A stretch of DNA of 64,000 nucleotides, taken from positions 1-64,000 of the forward strand of contig JAYVNY010000057.1 of the NCBI GenBank assembly GCA_043758205.1, given 5' to 3'. Shown one piece after another: positions 41,901 through 50,787 of the stretch (its first letter is position 1; the number at the start of each line of letters is the position of its first letter). The notes under the pieces are model-generated. The model did not search any database. It was given only the letters and a program-made list of their open reading frames with translations, and was not told the DNA's origin. The translations under genes and the position numbers were made by a program. This DNA comes from JANNGC01 sp043758205 (GTDB taxonomy: Bacteria; Verrucomicrobiota; Verrucomicrobiia; Limisphaerales; SIBH01).

Positions 41901-44900
41901 ATGCGCCGAACGTGGGCGTGTTCGCCGACCCCGCGCTGCCGGGCCGTAACTTCGCGGAAGCCGGCGCGCGCACGAATTACAATCAGGCCACCGTTTCCTG
42001 GGGTAACAACGCCACGTTGACTTATCCGAACGCTTGGATCCGTTTCCGTCGCGCGGGCAACACCTTCCTGCGCTACTCGAGCACCAACGGCATCTTCTGG
42101 CAGTTCGACGGTCAGTTCAGCCCCAGCAGCCCCGGCAGCCAGGGCATGCAATTCCCCGACACTCTCTTCGTGGGTGTGGCAGGCAACTGTAACGTGGGTG
42201 GCGGCACCATCCAGCAATACGCCGTCTCGCAGTATGACCAGTATGGTGACTTCGCGGGCTATGCGAATGCACTCCTGACCATCGCCGCGCAACCGAATTT
42301 GGGCCAGACGAACGTGGCCGGGAACTCGACCAACCTCAACGGACTCATGGTCACCTTCACCACCAACGGCGTGACCGTGCCAGCGACGCTCGGTGAAATG
42401 GCCTTCATCTGGCAGCGCGCCAATGGACTGGGCGGCTGGACCAACCTGCCGACGGCCGGTCTCACGGCCAGCAACCTCGTCACGGGCGCACTCTTCGGCA
42501 ACGACAACGGCGCGCAATACCGCGCCATCGTCCGCGCCCCCGGTGCCCTGAGCGTGACCAGCGCCGTCGTCACGATGACGGTGATTGATCTGACTCCGCC
42601 CACCGTGGTGTCGGTGCTCATGCCCAGCAATTCGCCCAACCAGGTGATTGTCTATTTCTCGGAGAAGGTGTCGGACGCCACGGCCTTGAACACGGCGAAC
42701 TACCGCCTGACGAACCTGCTCACGGGCGTCACCTACACCATCGCCAGAGCACAATCTTACCTCGGCGACAACCGCACGGTTATCCTGACGATCAACGGCC
42801 CGCTGCCCCCGTCTCCCCGCTATTCGTTGGGTGTCAGCGGAGTGCAGGACCTGGGTGGCCAGACCGTGGCTACCACTGCTCCCAGCTTCGCGATGACCGG
42901 CATGGGTTTGGTGAACTCCGTGGAAGTGGACTACTACGGATCTTTGGCCAACTCGTCTAGCTTGGCGGACCTGACCGGCAACATCAAATTCATCAACAAC
43001 CAGCCGGACTGGATCATGTATAGCAACTCGATGAACATGGGCGGCGGTGCCTTCGCCTTCCCGGCCTCCACTCCGTTGCTGGGTGATAACTACGGCGTGA
43101 AGATGTTCACCTACTTCATTGCGCCCTCCAATTCGCAATACGTGTTCTGGTGGAAGGCGGACGACTACGCCCAATTCTCCATGACCACGAATCCGGCGGC
43201 GACGGGCGGCACGACGAATCCGTTGTTCAAAACCAGTGCGCCCATCTTGACCGCGAACGTCCCGATTTTCACCAACGCCAACACGTTCATCACTCCGCCG
43301 CTGACGGCCGGTCAGGCCTACTACACGGAGTTGTTGTACAAGGAAGGCGGCGGCGGCGACGGCGGCGTGATCTTCGTGACCATGGGCGGCACGACCAATG
43401 CAATTCCGTTGGGCAACTCCATCGCCCCGACTTATCTCTGGTCCTTCCCGGATGCGGTGGCTCGTCCGCCCAAGATGCTCATGGAGTTCTACACCGGCTT
43501 GAACAACGTGGGCCAGGTTGGCCAGTCGGGTAACGGCAACCTGCCGGATCTCCAGTGGGTGACCAACTTCCAGAACGTGGTCGCAGGCACGCCCAACGGC
43601 ATCGGCTACGTGAACATCTCGGGTTACTCGACCAACTTGGGCAACACCAGCTTGGATGCTTACCTGGGCCGTCTCCGCGGCTACTTCCTCCCGCCGACCA
43701 ACGGCAACTACCGCTTCTACACGCGCTCGGATGACTCCTGCGAGTTCTACATGAACACCAACGCGGTCAACAGCACCGACCCGGCGGGCCGGAGCTTCCT
43801 GCGCGCCCAGTTCGCCTTCACGAACATCACCCAACTCTGGCAGACACCTGTCGTCACCCTCACCGGAGGCCAGCTCTACTATATTGAAGGCATCTTCCGC
43901 GAAGGCGCGGGCGGCGACGGTATGACCATCGCGGTGAGCGGCGGCGATGAGCCGGCTCCGACGGGCGGCTTGGATTTGATTCCGCAGAGCATGTTGGTCT
44001 TCCCGACCAATCTGGATCGCGTGGGTCCCGTCAACTTCAACCAGGCTGGTAGCGCCGGTGGCTTGGCCCCGATGAACCCGACTGTGACCGACGGTCAGAA
44101 AATCACCTTCCAAGCTCGCGGCCTCGCTGGCTCCGCTCCGTATCTCGGCTTCATCTTCGCCAAGAACGGCGTGCAGATGCAGAGCTGCCCGACGGTCACC
44201 TACCCGGCGAATGCACCCTATTTCTGGGTCAGCCCACCCTTCACCGCTGCGGATAACGGCGCGGTCATCACCCTCACCGTGACGAACTATTTCAGCAGCG
44301 TCACCGTGACGAGCATCGTGACGGTCCTGGCCGACAACACGGCCCCGACCATTGTCAGTGCCGTGAGTTCGCAGTACGGCGGGCAGGTGTTGATCACCTT
44401 CAGCGAGAATGTTGATTCCACCACGGCCACTCGCGCGGGCAACTACAGCATCCCCGGCCTGACGGTGTATGCGGCGTGGCGTGATGACGTGAACCCGAAC
44501 CGCGTGAGCTTGCAGACCAGCCCGCAGACGCCGGGCACGACCTACACCGTAACGATCAACGGTGTGAAAGATCTGTCCACCGGTGGCAATGCCATGTCCG
44601 GGGCATCCAAGAGCTTCACCACCTGGGGCTTCGGCGGTTTGGGCACGGCGTACGTGGAAATCTTCACGAACATCGCCAGCACCAGTCCGGACTTCTTCTT
44701 CAACGACCCGAAGGGCGTGTACAACATGCCGGACATCTCTTACTACACGAACACGTTCTCGATCAGCCAGTTCGGGGCGCATGGCGGCTTGGAATTCTAC
44801 GCCGGCCGCGTGAGCGGCCTGTTCATGCCCCCGAGCAATGGACTCTATCAGTTCTATGTCCGCGGTGACGACGGCACGCGTCTCTACATGAACACCAACG

Positions 44901-47900
44901 GCCCCGCGCCCGCCGACAAGGTGCTGGTCGCCCGTAACGATGGTGCCAACTCCGGCCCGGTGGGTGCGAGCAGCGGCTACATCACGGGCACGGCCAACGG
45001 CCGCGTGGGCAATAGCGCCACCCCGGTGCTCTCGCTCACCAACGGCACCCCCTACTATCTGGAAGGCATCATGAAAGAAGGCGGCGGCGGCGACTATCTC
45101 ATGGTGGTGATGCGCGCCCTCGATCCGCTCACCTTGCTGCCCATCGGCGGTCTCCCGCTGACTCCGGCGGCGACCGACGTGGTTTCTGGCGGCTTCTTCC
45201 AGGCCACGGGCAACCCGGACATCAACCAGTTGGTCGTCATCTCGGCTCCGCCCACGGAGTTGACGGTGTTCGAGAATGATCTGGTGAATTTGGAGTTGGT
45301 CGCCAACGCGATTCCTCCTTCGCTCACGCCCTACATCACCTATCAGTGGCAGCGCACCAATGATGGCTCCGGCACCTTCACCAACATCCCGAACGCGACC
45401 ACGGCGAGCTACAGCTTCTACGCCAGCCTCAGCGATGACAGCACGCACTACCGCCTGCGCGCCACCATCCCTGGCCAGACCGTCTTCTTCTCGACGCTAC
45501 TGCATGTGCTGGTGGACACGGTGCCGCCTTACATTGTCTCCGTCAGCGCCCGCACCCCGATTAACGGCAAGCAACTGGTCGGACTGGCTTGGGACGGTCC
45601 GACGGATCCCGGCATCGCCACTGACCCGTCGGGCTATTACGCGGTTGACGAGTTCTCCACCACGGTCAACTTCGTCACGGTGCAGTATCGCCCCGGCTTT
45701 CCTAACCAATTACTCCTCCAGGTGGATGAGACGAGCGGCATCCTGATCGGCAACTTCACCATCTATCGCGACTTCATGCAGGATCGCGCGGCGGTGCCGA
45801 ACCCGGCGTTCAACCTCACGGCCACCGGCGCGGTGCAGCGCCTGAGCGAGCAAATCGTCGGCACCATCGGCAGCATTGCCGCCGGCGGCTACAACGCCAA
45901 CGCGCCCGGCCTCGGCTTCGTCGGCCTGGCCACCCCCACGGAAATGTTCACGGTCACGAACGCGGGCTGGGATGTCTCGGCCAACGGCTGGGACATTTGG
46001 AATAATGCGGACGGGTTCCTCTTCGGCCATCGCGAAGTGACCGGCAATTTCGACATCAAGACCCGCCTCCAGAAATTCACCGGCGCGGATCAATGGTCCA
46101 AGGCCGGACTCATGGTGCGGCCGAGCACGAACAGCAACAGCCGCATGTTCTTCATGGGCACCACGCCCCGCACCACGCCCATTGCCGGCCAGGTCCCGAA
46201 CAACTTCTTCGCCGCCCAGTACCGTGACCTTGACGGTGGCGCTCCGGGCAATGTGCAAAACGCCGTCCCGCCCGGTTACCCGAACGCCTGGGTCCGCCTC
46301 CAGCGCAGCAACTCGGTGTTCTACGGTTACTGGAGCACCAACGGCACGGACTGGAACGTCCTGTTCTCGCGCGACTTCTCCGGCACCATTGCCGGTGGCT
46401 TCCCGGACACGGTGCTGGTGGGCTTGGGCACGTGCTCACATGACCAGACCCGCAGTCTGGCCAACAATGCCTACGTCGAGTATCGCAATCTCTACTTCCC
46501 GAACGGCGCGGTCATTCTCACCCAGCCGGAACCGGCCTTCGTCGAGGTCGGCATCCACCAGAGCGTGACCTTCTCGAACCTCACCGCCTCCGGTGCCGGC
46601 GTCCGCTACCAATGGCGTCTCAACGGCGCGGCCATCACCGATGCCACCAACGCCTCGCTCACGTTGCCCAACACGGCCGTCGGCCAGTCCGGCATCTACA
46701 CGGTGGCCGCTTACACCGACGGCGGCGGCCAGATCAGCTCGAACGTGGTCCTTTCCGTGACCAACGTCCTGCCGACCGTTGTCAATGATTCGCTCACGGC
46801 GACCCAGGGCATGGTGCGCACGTTCCCGGCTTCGTTCCTCCTTGCGAACGACAGCGACTTCGAACTCGATCCGCTCTCGGTGCTCTCCGTGTTCTATCCG
46901 CATACCCTCGCCACGAACTTCGATGGCGGCGCGTTCAGCGGCTCGGTCATGTATGGCAACGCCACGAACGTGTCCACGGGCGGCACAGGTGATTCCGGTC
47001 GCATCCGCCTGAACGACGCGCTGGCCTCCCAAGCTGGCTCGGTCGTCTTCAACGAGGTGACGCCCGGTGCGCGTGTGTTGGCGTTCCGCGCCGCGTTCAA
47101 CCTGCGTATCGCCGAAGGCAGCGCGGAACCGGCTGACGGTTTCAGCTTCAACTTCGCGGGTGACCTGCCGAATGCGGCGACGGGCGCGCGGGCGTCGGAA
47201 GATGGCCTTGGCAGCGGCTTCAGCTTCTGCGTGGACAATTACCGCTTCCTGCCCTTCGTGGGCGTCGGTGCCGCCGCCGGCAGCGGAGCCAGCACCACGG
47301 CCAACACTTCCGGTATGAAGGTGAATTACGGCAACATCGTTCGCGCTGGTGTCCAGGCTCCGACCTGGAACAACACGGCCTACATCCCGGTGGACATCAC
47401 GCTGGAATCGAACGGTCGCCTCACCGTGCTGGTCAATGGCACCAACGTCTTCGGCACTTTCACCATCCCGTGGGTGCCGCAGGCGGGCCGCTTCGGCTTC
47501 TTCGCCCGCACCGGCGGCCAGTTGGAGTCACACTCAATTGATGATCTGAACATCAGCTACATCGCTGAGGACACGCAGCGAGGTGGCCTGCTCACCTACA
47601 CCAACGGCGTCGTGGCCTACAGCCCCCCGTCCATCGGTTGCGGACTTGACAGGTTCTTCTACATCGCCAGCGACGGTCAGGTCGGCGGCACCAACGTCGG
47701 CACCGTCACCGTCAACATCGTTAGTTCCAATGCGCCGGTGATTGTGAGTTGCGCGGCCAACCAGACCTACTACGTGAGCGGAGGTTGCACGGTCAACCTG
47801 CCCAACCTCACCGGTGGCTTGGTGGTCACTGACTGTGGCACCTACACCATCACGCAAAGCCCGGCGGCCGGAACCGCGCTCGGCTTGGGCAATACCATCG

Positions 47901-48658
47901 TGACCTTCGACGTCACGAACAGTGGCGGGCTGAGCACGAACTGCCAGATCACCGTGTCGGTCCTCGACACGAACGCGCCGAGCGTGACCTGTCCGGCGAA
48001 TATTGTCACCGAGGCCACCGGCCCGTCGGGACGCGTCGTGACTTACGCGCCGTCCGGATCGGATAACTGCACGCTCGCTTCGCTCGTCGCCAACCCGGCC
48101 TCCGGCTCGACCTTCCCGCTCGGCGTTACCGTCGTGACCGTCACGGCCACCGATAACAGCGGCAACACCAACGCCTGCACCTTCACCGTCACCGTGCAGG
48201 ACACCACGGCCCCGGTCATCACCTGCCCGACGAACATCACCACCGCCTGCACCAGCACGAACGGCGCGGTTGTGAATTACACCGTCACCTCGGTTGACCA
48301 GGTGGACCCGAACCCGACGCTCATCGTCACGCCGCCCTCTGGCTCGACCTTCGCGCCTGGCACGAACCTCGTGACCGCGCTCACGTATGACGCGGCGGGC
48401 AACACCAACACCTGCTCGTTCCTCGTCATCGTGCAGGATCAAACCCCGGCCATCTTGAGCATCAACAAGGTCGGAACGAACGTCGTGGTCTGTTATCCGC
48501 AGACCTGCACGCCGTATGTGCTCGAAGGCGCGACTGACCTCACGCCGCCGATTTCGTGGACCCCGGTGGGTCTGCCCGCGAGCGCGGTGGGCGCGGACTT
48601 CTGCGTCACCATTCCGGCGGATCTGCCCTATAACTTCTTCCGCCTGCGCAAGCCGTAA
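38915..48658 (+). CDS. Giant modular secreted protein with Ig-like, PA14, DUF1349 and HYR domains
   Basis: 3247 residues. ATG 38915 is chosen because a signal peptide follows (MQTIRILALVLALVSVSRA); the longer frame upstream is not signal-like. Rough order: five Ig-like domains (20-440, 'YQWYFN..DAGVYSVEV' patterns), a lectin-like region (445-705), another Ig (706-790), Big/SbsA-type domains, a DUF1349-like domain (920-1110) and more Ig/Big. Three PA14-like modules follow (about 1330-1520, 1520-1700, 1910-2100; 'GYFLPPTNGNYRFYTRSDD', 'YYLEGIMKEGGGGD'). Then come a second DUF1349-like domain (about 2340-2500), a legume-lectin-like domain, three HYR domains (2940-3175) and a C-terminal 'YVLEGATDL..W..FFRLRKP' module. 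Adhesion or glycan binding at the cell surface is inferred. Confidence 0.9.
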   Translation: MQTIRILALVLALVSVSRAALPTIDTQPASSTNCPGTTATFTVTASSDSSTNYQWYFNVTNAVADATNASYAVVGVAASNAGGYSVVVANNDGSVTSVVAQLVVNVATTASGPANTSVCVNGTTVLTTTPGGTGPFTYVWRKDGGAPLGSVGNTHTISGATLGDAGVYSVEVSGSCNSVTNSATLTVNPLPSVAVNSVTVCSNNPGVLTATTGAANPAYLWTPGGQTTASVTNTPISTTVYTVLVTDGVTGCTNSGSGTITVQPRTTSTALANQTNCPASSITFSTTAGGTGPFTYTWRKNGTVVQGPNGTSSYNIPSAVAADSGTYSVETAGSCNTVTNSAFLQIIAAPVITTQPANFTTPMGNGATFTVVATTVNSTVGPLSYQWRTNGVNVTGATSSSFSISNVSLSLNGLQVSCRVSSCGGVTLSSAATLTITPITGISFDFNTPGQYTNAPYNLFGNDWVNTAIVNAQPFGPILPFEQPTGGVGVATGGGVLDLIHNNGSDQTSLLVPVTYDFSLPGKSLTASIMIKVKLGISLNRATQLGFVAITNLPSLNNTMQGIAANNGQGFMSVILQSTVTNQSPPLLGYSLRAQVKATNGTVATEYLPVNTPTNSLSSNNWYRLVAKFVNTRTTNSSAATNLNTFTIEATLQDMGSNGMIPGPIVLAYTPITCISNLDFVYHNSLFFAVRGIETGGVDYWDNLFVSTTPGNVFFVQQPTNTTVLQGRWTTLYAMVDGDGPYTYQWSKNGTPIPGAGNWKYQTPQVTTADNGAVYTVTVTSTNNSITSAGATLTVTPDTLDVLSVGSVDGGLIGLRFDQPVAPGSAEIAGNYLINGTPALSAKLRVFNPLNPMQQLRTNQTEVLLVPASPVAGSFTVTVSGVTSISGTALGANNSAVGSVLGLTSFDVDPQAIRFSRPEISGAQVSTLPGYTYSFAPNQLELVSGGHDVFGNFDGFHFAYKQITGDFDLKVRVPYVDLVRTPTKAGFDARISLDADAPNVGVFADPALPGRNFAEAGARTNYNQATVSWGNNATLTYPNAWIRFRRAGNTFLRYSSTNGIFWQFDGQFSPSSPGSQGMQFPDTLFVGVAGNCNVGGGTIQQYAVSQYDQYGDFAGYANALLTIAAQPNLGQTNVAGNSTNLNGLMVTFTTNGVTVPATLGEMAFIWQRANGLGGWTNLPTAGLTASNLVTGALFGNDNGAQYRAIVRAPGALSVTSAVVTMTVIDLTPPTVVSVLMPSNSPNQVIVYFSEKVSDATALNTANYRLTNLLTGVTYTIARAQSYLGDNRTVILTINGPLPPSPRYSLGVSGVQDLGGQTVATTAPSFAMTGMGLVNSVEVDYYGSLANSSSLADLTGNIKFINNQPDWIMYSNSMNMGGGAFAFPASTPLLGDNYGVKMFTYFIAPSNSQYVFWWKADDYAQFSMTTNPAATGGTTNPLFKTSAPILTANVPIFTNANTFITPPLTAGQAYYTELLYKEGGGGDGGVIFVTMGGTTNAIPLGNSIAPTYLWSFPDAVARPPKMLMEFYTGLNNVGQVGQSGNGNLPDLQWVTNFQNVVAGTPNGIGYVNISGYSTNLGNTSLDAYLGRLRGYFLPPTNGNYRFYTRSDDSCEFYMNTNAVNSTDPAGRSFLRAQFAFTNITQLWQTPVVTLTGGQLYYIEGIFREGAGGDGMTIAVSGGDEPAPTGGLDLIPQSMLVFPTNLDRVGPVNFNQAGSAGGLAPMNPTVTDGQKITFQARGLAGSAPYLGFIFAKNGVQMQSCPTVTYPANAPYFWVSPPFTAADNGAVITLTVTNYFSSVTVTSIVTVLADNTAPTIVSAVSSQYGGQVLITFSENVDSTTATRAGNYSIPGLTVYAAWRDDVNPNRVSLQTSPQTPGTTYTVTINGVKDLSTGGNAMSGASKSFTTWGFGGLGTAYVEIFTNIASTSPDFFFNDPKGVYNMPDISYYTNTFSISQFGAHGGLEFYAGRVSGLFMPPSNGLYQFYVRGDDGTRLYMNTNGPAPADKVLVARNDGANSGPVGASSGYITGTANGRVGNSATPVLSLTNGTPYYLEGIMKEGGGGDYLMVVMRALDPLTLLPIGGLPLTPAATDVVSGGFFQATGNPDINQLVVISAPPTELTVFENDLVNLELVANAIPPSLTPYITYQWQRTNDGSGTFTNIPNATTASYSFYASLSDDSTHYRLRATIPGQTVFFSTLLHVLVDTVPPYIVSVSARTPINGKQLVGLAWDGPTDPGIATDPSGYYAVDEFSTTVNFVTVQYRPGFPNQLLLQVDETSGILIGNFTIYRDFMQDRAAVPNPAFNLTATGAVQRLSEQIVGTIGSIAAGGYNANAPGLGFVGLATPTEMFTVTNAGWDVSANGWDIWNNADGFLFGHREVTGNFDIKTRLQKFTGADQWSKAGLMVRPSTNSNSRMFFMGTTPRTTPIAGQVPNNFFAAQYRDLDGGAPGNVQNAVPPGYPNAWVRLQRSNSVFYGYWSTNGTDWNVLFSRDFSGTIAGGFPDTVLVGLGTCSHDQTRSLANNAYVEYRNLYFPNGAVILTQPEPAFVEVGIHQSVTFSNLTASGAGVRYQWRLNGAAITDATNASLTLPNTAVGQSGIYTVAAYTDGGGQISSNVVLSVTNVLPTVVNDSLTATQGMVRTFPASFLLANDSDFELDPLSVLSVFYPHTLATNFDGGAFSGSVMYGNATNVSTGGTGDSGRIRLNDALASQAGSVVFNEVTPGARVLAFRAAFNLRIAEGSAEPADGFSFNFAGDLPNAATGARASEDGLGSGFSFCVDNYRFLPFVGVGAAAGSGASTTANTSGMKVNYGNIVRAGVQAPTWNNTAYIPVDITLESNGRLTVLVNGTNVFGTFTIPWVPQAGRFGFFARTGGQLESHSIDDLNISYIAEDTQRGGLLTYTNGVVAYSPPSIGCGLDRFFYIASDGQVGGTNVGTVTVNIVSSNAPVIVSCAANQTYYVSGGCTVNLPNLTGGLVVTDCGTYTITQSPAAGTALGLGNTIVTFDVTNSGGLSTNCQITVSVLDTNAPSVTCPANIVTEATGPSGRVVTYAPSGSDNCTLASLVANPASGSTFPLGVTVVTVTATDNSGNTNACTFTVTVQDTTAPVITCPTNITTACTSTNGAVVNYTVTSVDQVDPNPTLIVTPPSGSTFAPGTNLVTALTYDAAGNTNTCSFLVIVQDQTPAILSINKVGTNVVVCYPQTCTPYVLEGATDLTPPISWTPVGLPASAVGADFCVTIPADLPYNFFRLRKP

Positions 48659-48683
48659 GCGGCGGAACGGCTGAAAATTCACC

Positions 48684-48715
48684 AGAGGCCGGGCGCAAGC
48701 CCGGCCTCTTTTTTT
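48684..48715 (+). terminator. Strong Rho-independent terminator
   Basis: Stem AGAGGCCGGGC (48684-48694) with loop GCAA and GCCCGGCCTCT, followed by a run of seven or more T's to 48715, 25 bases after the giant gene's stop. Confidence 0.92.
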
Positions 48716-48748
48716 GTGGGGGCATGGAAAAGGCGGTCGCTTTAGCCA

Positions 48749-48959
48749 GAACACCGAAGTGGCGGCGGCGCAGCCGCCGGGGTGGCACAGGCAACCTGCC
48801 TGTGCCGCGCGGCTACCAGCCGCGCGGAACGGGGGAGGACGCAGGAAAGTTTTGCTGCGCCCATTTCCTATTCACGCTCCATCCCATTCCGCCCGGCTGG
48901 TAGCCGGGCGGGACGGGCTGGTAGCCCGTTCCACCCGTTCCGATTTCGGAGTTCGGGTT
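48749..48959 (+). repeat. Palindromic repeat family B (MITE-like), copy 1 at ffh
   Basis: About 211 bases. The left end GAACACCGAA is imperfect and the right end is TTCGGAGTTCGGGTT (48945-48959). Inside are hairpins built on GCCGCGCGGCTACCAGCCGC and CCCGGCTGGTAGCCGGG, and a conserved centre 'gaggacgcaggaaagttttg' (48835-48854). It is near-identical to 50456-50669. It fills the ffh upstream region. Confidence 0.88.
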
Positions 48960-49060
48960 TAGCTCCGCTTTCCGATGGGGTAAATGCCACAGGGCCTCCG
49001 GGGTGCCCCGCCGTCTTTCGCCATTGGCTTTTGGAAATTTCTCCGTACGCTCCCGCGCCT

Positions 49061-50392
49061 ATGTTCGACAGCCTGACCAACAAGTTGCAGAAGGTTTTCA
49101 AAGACCTGCGCGGCATGGGCAAAATCACCGACGACAACGTGGCTGGCTCGCTGCGCGAAGTGCGCATGGCGTTGCTCGAAGCCGACGTGAACTTCAAAGT
49201 CGCGCGCGACTTCATCGAGCGCGTGAAGGAAAAGGCGCTCGGCGCAGAAGTCATCCAGAGCGTTCATCCCGGTCAGCAGATCGTCAAAGTCATCTACGAC
49301 GAACTGGTCGCGCTGCTCGGCTCGGAGAATGCCGCGCTGAACCTCACCGGCAACCCCGCCATCATTCTCATGTGCGGCCTGCACGGCTCGGGCAAAACCA
49401 CTTCCAGCGGCAAGCTCGCGCGCCTGCTCGCCAAGCAGGGGCGCACGCCGCTCCTCGTGGCGGCGGACGTGTACCGACCGGCGGCGATGGAACAGCTCGC
49501 CACGCTCGGACAACAGGTGGACGTGCCGGTCTTCGTGATGCAGGGCGAGACGGACGTGTTGAAAATCGCGCGCGAGGCGCTGGCTTTTGCGAAGGAGAAC
49601 CACCGCGCCACGATCATTTTCGACACGGCGGGCCGGTTGCAGATTGATGAAGTGCTGGTGCAGGAGCTGGTGAAGCTGCGCGACTTCATCCAGCCGCAGG
49701 AAATTCTGCTCGTGCTCGACGCCGCCACCGGCCAGGAGGCGGTGAATGTTGCGACGCATTTCGATCAGGCGCTGAAGATTACCGGCAGCATTCTCACCAA
49801 GCTCGACGGCGACGCACGCGGCGGCGCGGCCTTGAGCATGAAGACGGTCACGGGCCAGCCCATCAAATTCATGGGCGTGGGCGAGAAGCCCGAGGACTTC
49901 GAGCCGTTCCACCCCGAGCGCATGGCGTCGCGCATCCTCGGCATGGGTGACGTGGTCAGTCTCGTCGAACGCGCGGCGGAGGCGGTGGACGTAGATGAGG
50001 CCGCACGCATGGAGGAGAAAATGCGCAAGGGGCAGTTCTCGCTCGAAGATTTTCTCGACCAGATGCGCGCGATGAAAAAGCTCGGCTCGCTCCAGAGCAT
50101 CGTGGGCATGTTGCCCGGCGGCGACAAGATCACCTCTGAGCAACTGGATCAGCAGGGAAAAGAATTCAAGCGGATGGAAGGCATCATCTGCGCCATGACG
50201 ATCAAGGAGCGGCAGAATCCCAACCTGCTCAACGCCAAGCGCCGGCTGCGCATCGCCGCCGGCAGCGGCGTGAAAGTCGCCGAGGTCAACACGCTGATGA
50301 ACAAGTTCGCGCAGATGCAGCAGATGATGAAGAAGTTCAGCAAGATGCAGAAGATGATGGGCCGCATGGGCGGGATGCCGGGGATGCGGTAA
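49061..50392 (+). CDS. ffh: Signal recognition particle protein Ffh
   Basis: 443 residues from ATG 49061 (MFDSLTNKLQKVFKDLRGMG), the expected length for Ffh. The N domain (1-90) is followed by the G domain: G1 'GLHGSGKTT' at 106-114, 'LVAADVYRPAAMEQL', G3 'DTAGR', and 'TKLDGDARGG' with G4. The methionine-rich M domain covers about 300-443 and ends 'MMKKFSKMQKMMGRMGGMPGMR', binding 4.5S RNA and signal sequences. SRP targets nascent membrane proteins to FtsY at the inner membrane. The usual neighbour rpsP (S16) is not next to it. Both sides carry a copy of repeat family B, so its promoter must lie in or beside the repeat at 48749-48959. Confidence 0.97.
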   Translation: MFDSLTNKLQKVFKDLRGMGKITDDNVAGSLREVRMALLEADVNFKVARDFIERVKEKALGAEVIQSVHPGQQIVKVIYDELVALLGSENAALNLTGNPAIILMCGLHGSGKTTSSGKLARLLAKQGRTPLLVAADVYRPAAMEQLATLGQQVDVPVFVMQGETDVLKIAREALAFAKENHRATIIFDTAGRLQIDEVLVQELVKLRDFIQPQEILLVLDAATGQEAVNVATHFDQALKITGSILTKLDGDARGGAALSMKTVTGQPIKFMGVGEKPEDFEPFHPERMASRILGMGDVVSLVERAAEAVDVDEAARMEEKMRKGQFSLEDFLDQMRAMKKLGSLQSIVGMLPGGDKITSEQLDQQGKEFKRMEGIICAMTIKERQNPNLLNAKRRLRIAAGSGVKVAEVNTLMNKFAQMQQMMKKFSKMQKMMGRMGGMPGMR

Positions 50393-50455
50393 CGGGCATG
50401 AACGGTCGCGCGATGGGCGCGCGGCGTTCCCGCCGCTTCACGGTGCGGAGGGTTC

Positions 50456-50669
50456 AACCCGAACTCCGAAGTCGGGGGGCGTAGCCGCCGGGGTAGCACA
50501 GGCAACCTGCCAGTGCCGCGCGGCGACCAGCCGCGCGGAACGGAGGAGGACGCAGGAAAGTTTTGTTGCGCCCATTTCCCATCCACGCCCCTCCCATTCC
50601 GCCCGGCTGGTAGCCGGGCGGGACGGGCTGGTAGCCCGTTCCACCCGTTCCGTTTTCGGAGTTCGGGTT
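50456..50669 (+). repeat. Palindromic repeat family B (MITE-like), copy 2 at ffh
   Basis: 214 bases bounded by a perfect 15-bp terminal inverted repeat, AACCCGAACTCCGAA (50456-50470) and TTCGGAGTTCGGGTT (50655-50669). The interior is nearly identical to 48749-48959, including the unstructured centre. There is no coding potential. Confidence 0.92.
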
Positions 50670-50787
50670 CAAGCGTTCTCCCGCGACGAGCGCTGAAGCG
50701 GCATGAATGCCGCGCTCCGTTCTGCGAGCCGGAAATTGAGTTGAGTTTCCTCGCGCCTTCACGCATCACGCGGGACAAACTTCTGCC

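Noticed and set aside
40664..45448. A 1594-residue open frame on the minus strand inside the giant gene
   Set aside because: It is antisense to a gene with clear domains, is rich in Arg/His/Gly/Val as expected of a GC-rich shadow frame, and contains no recognisable domain.
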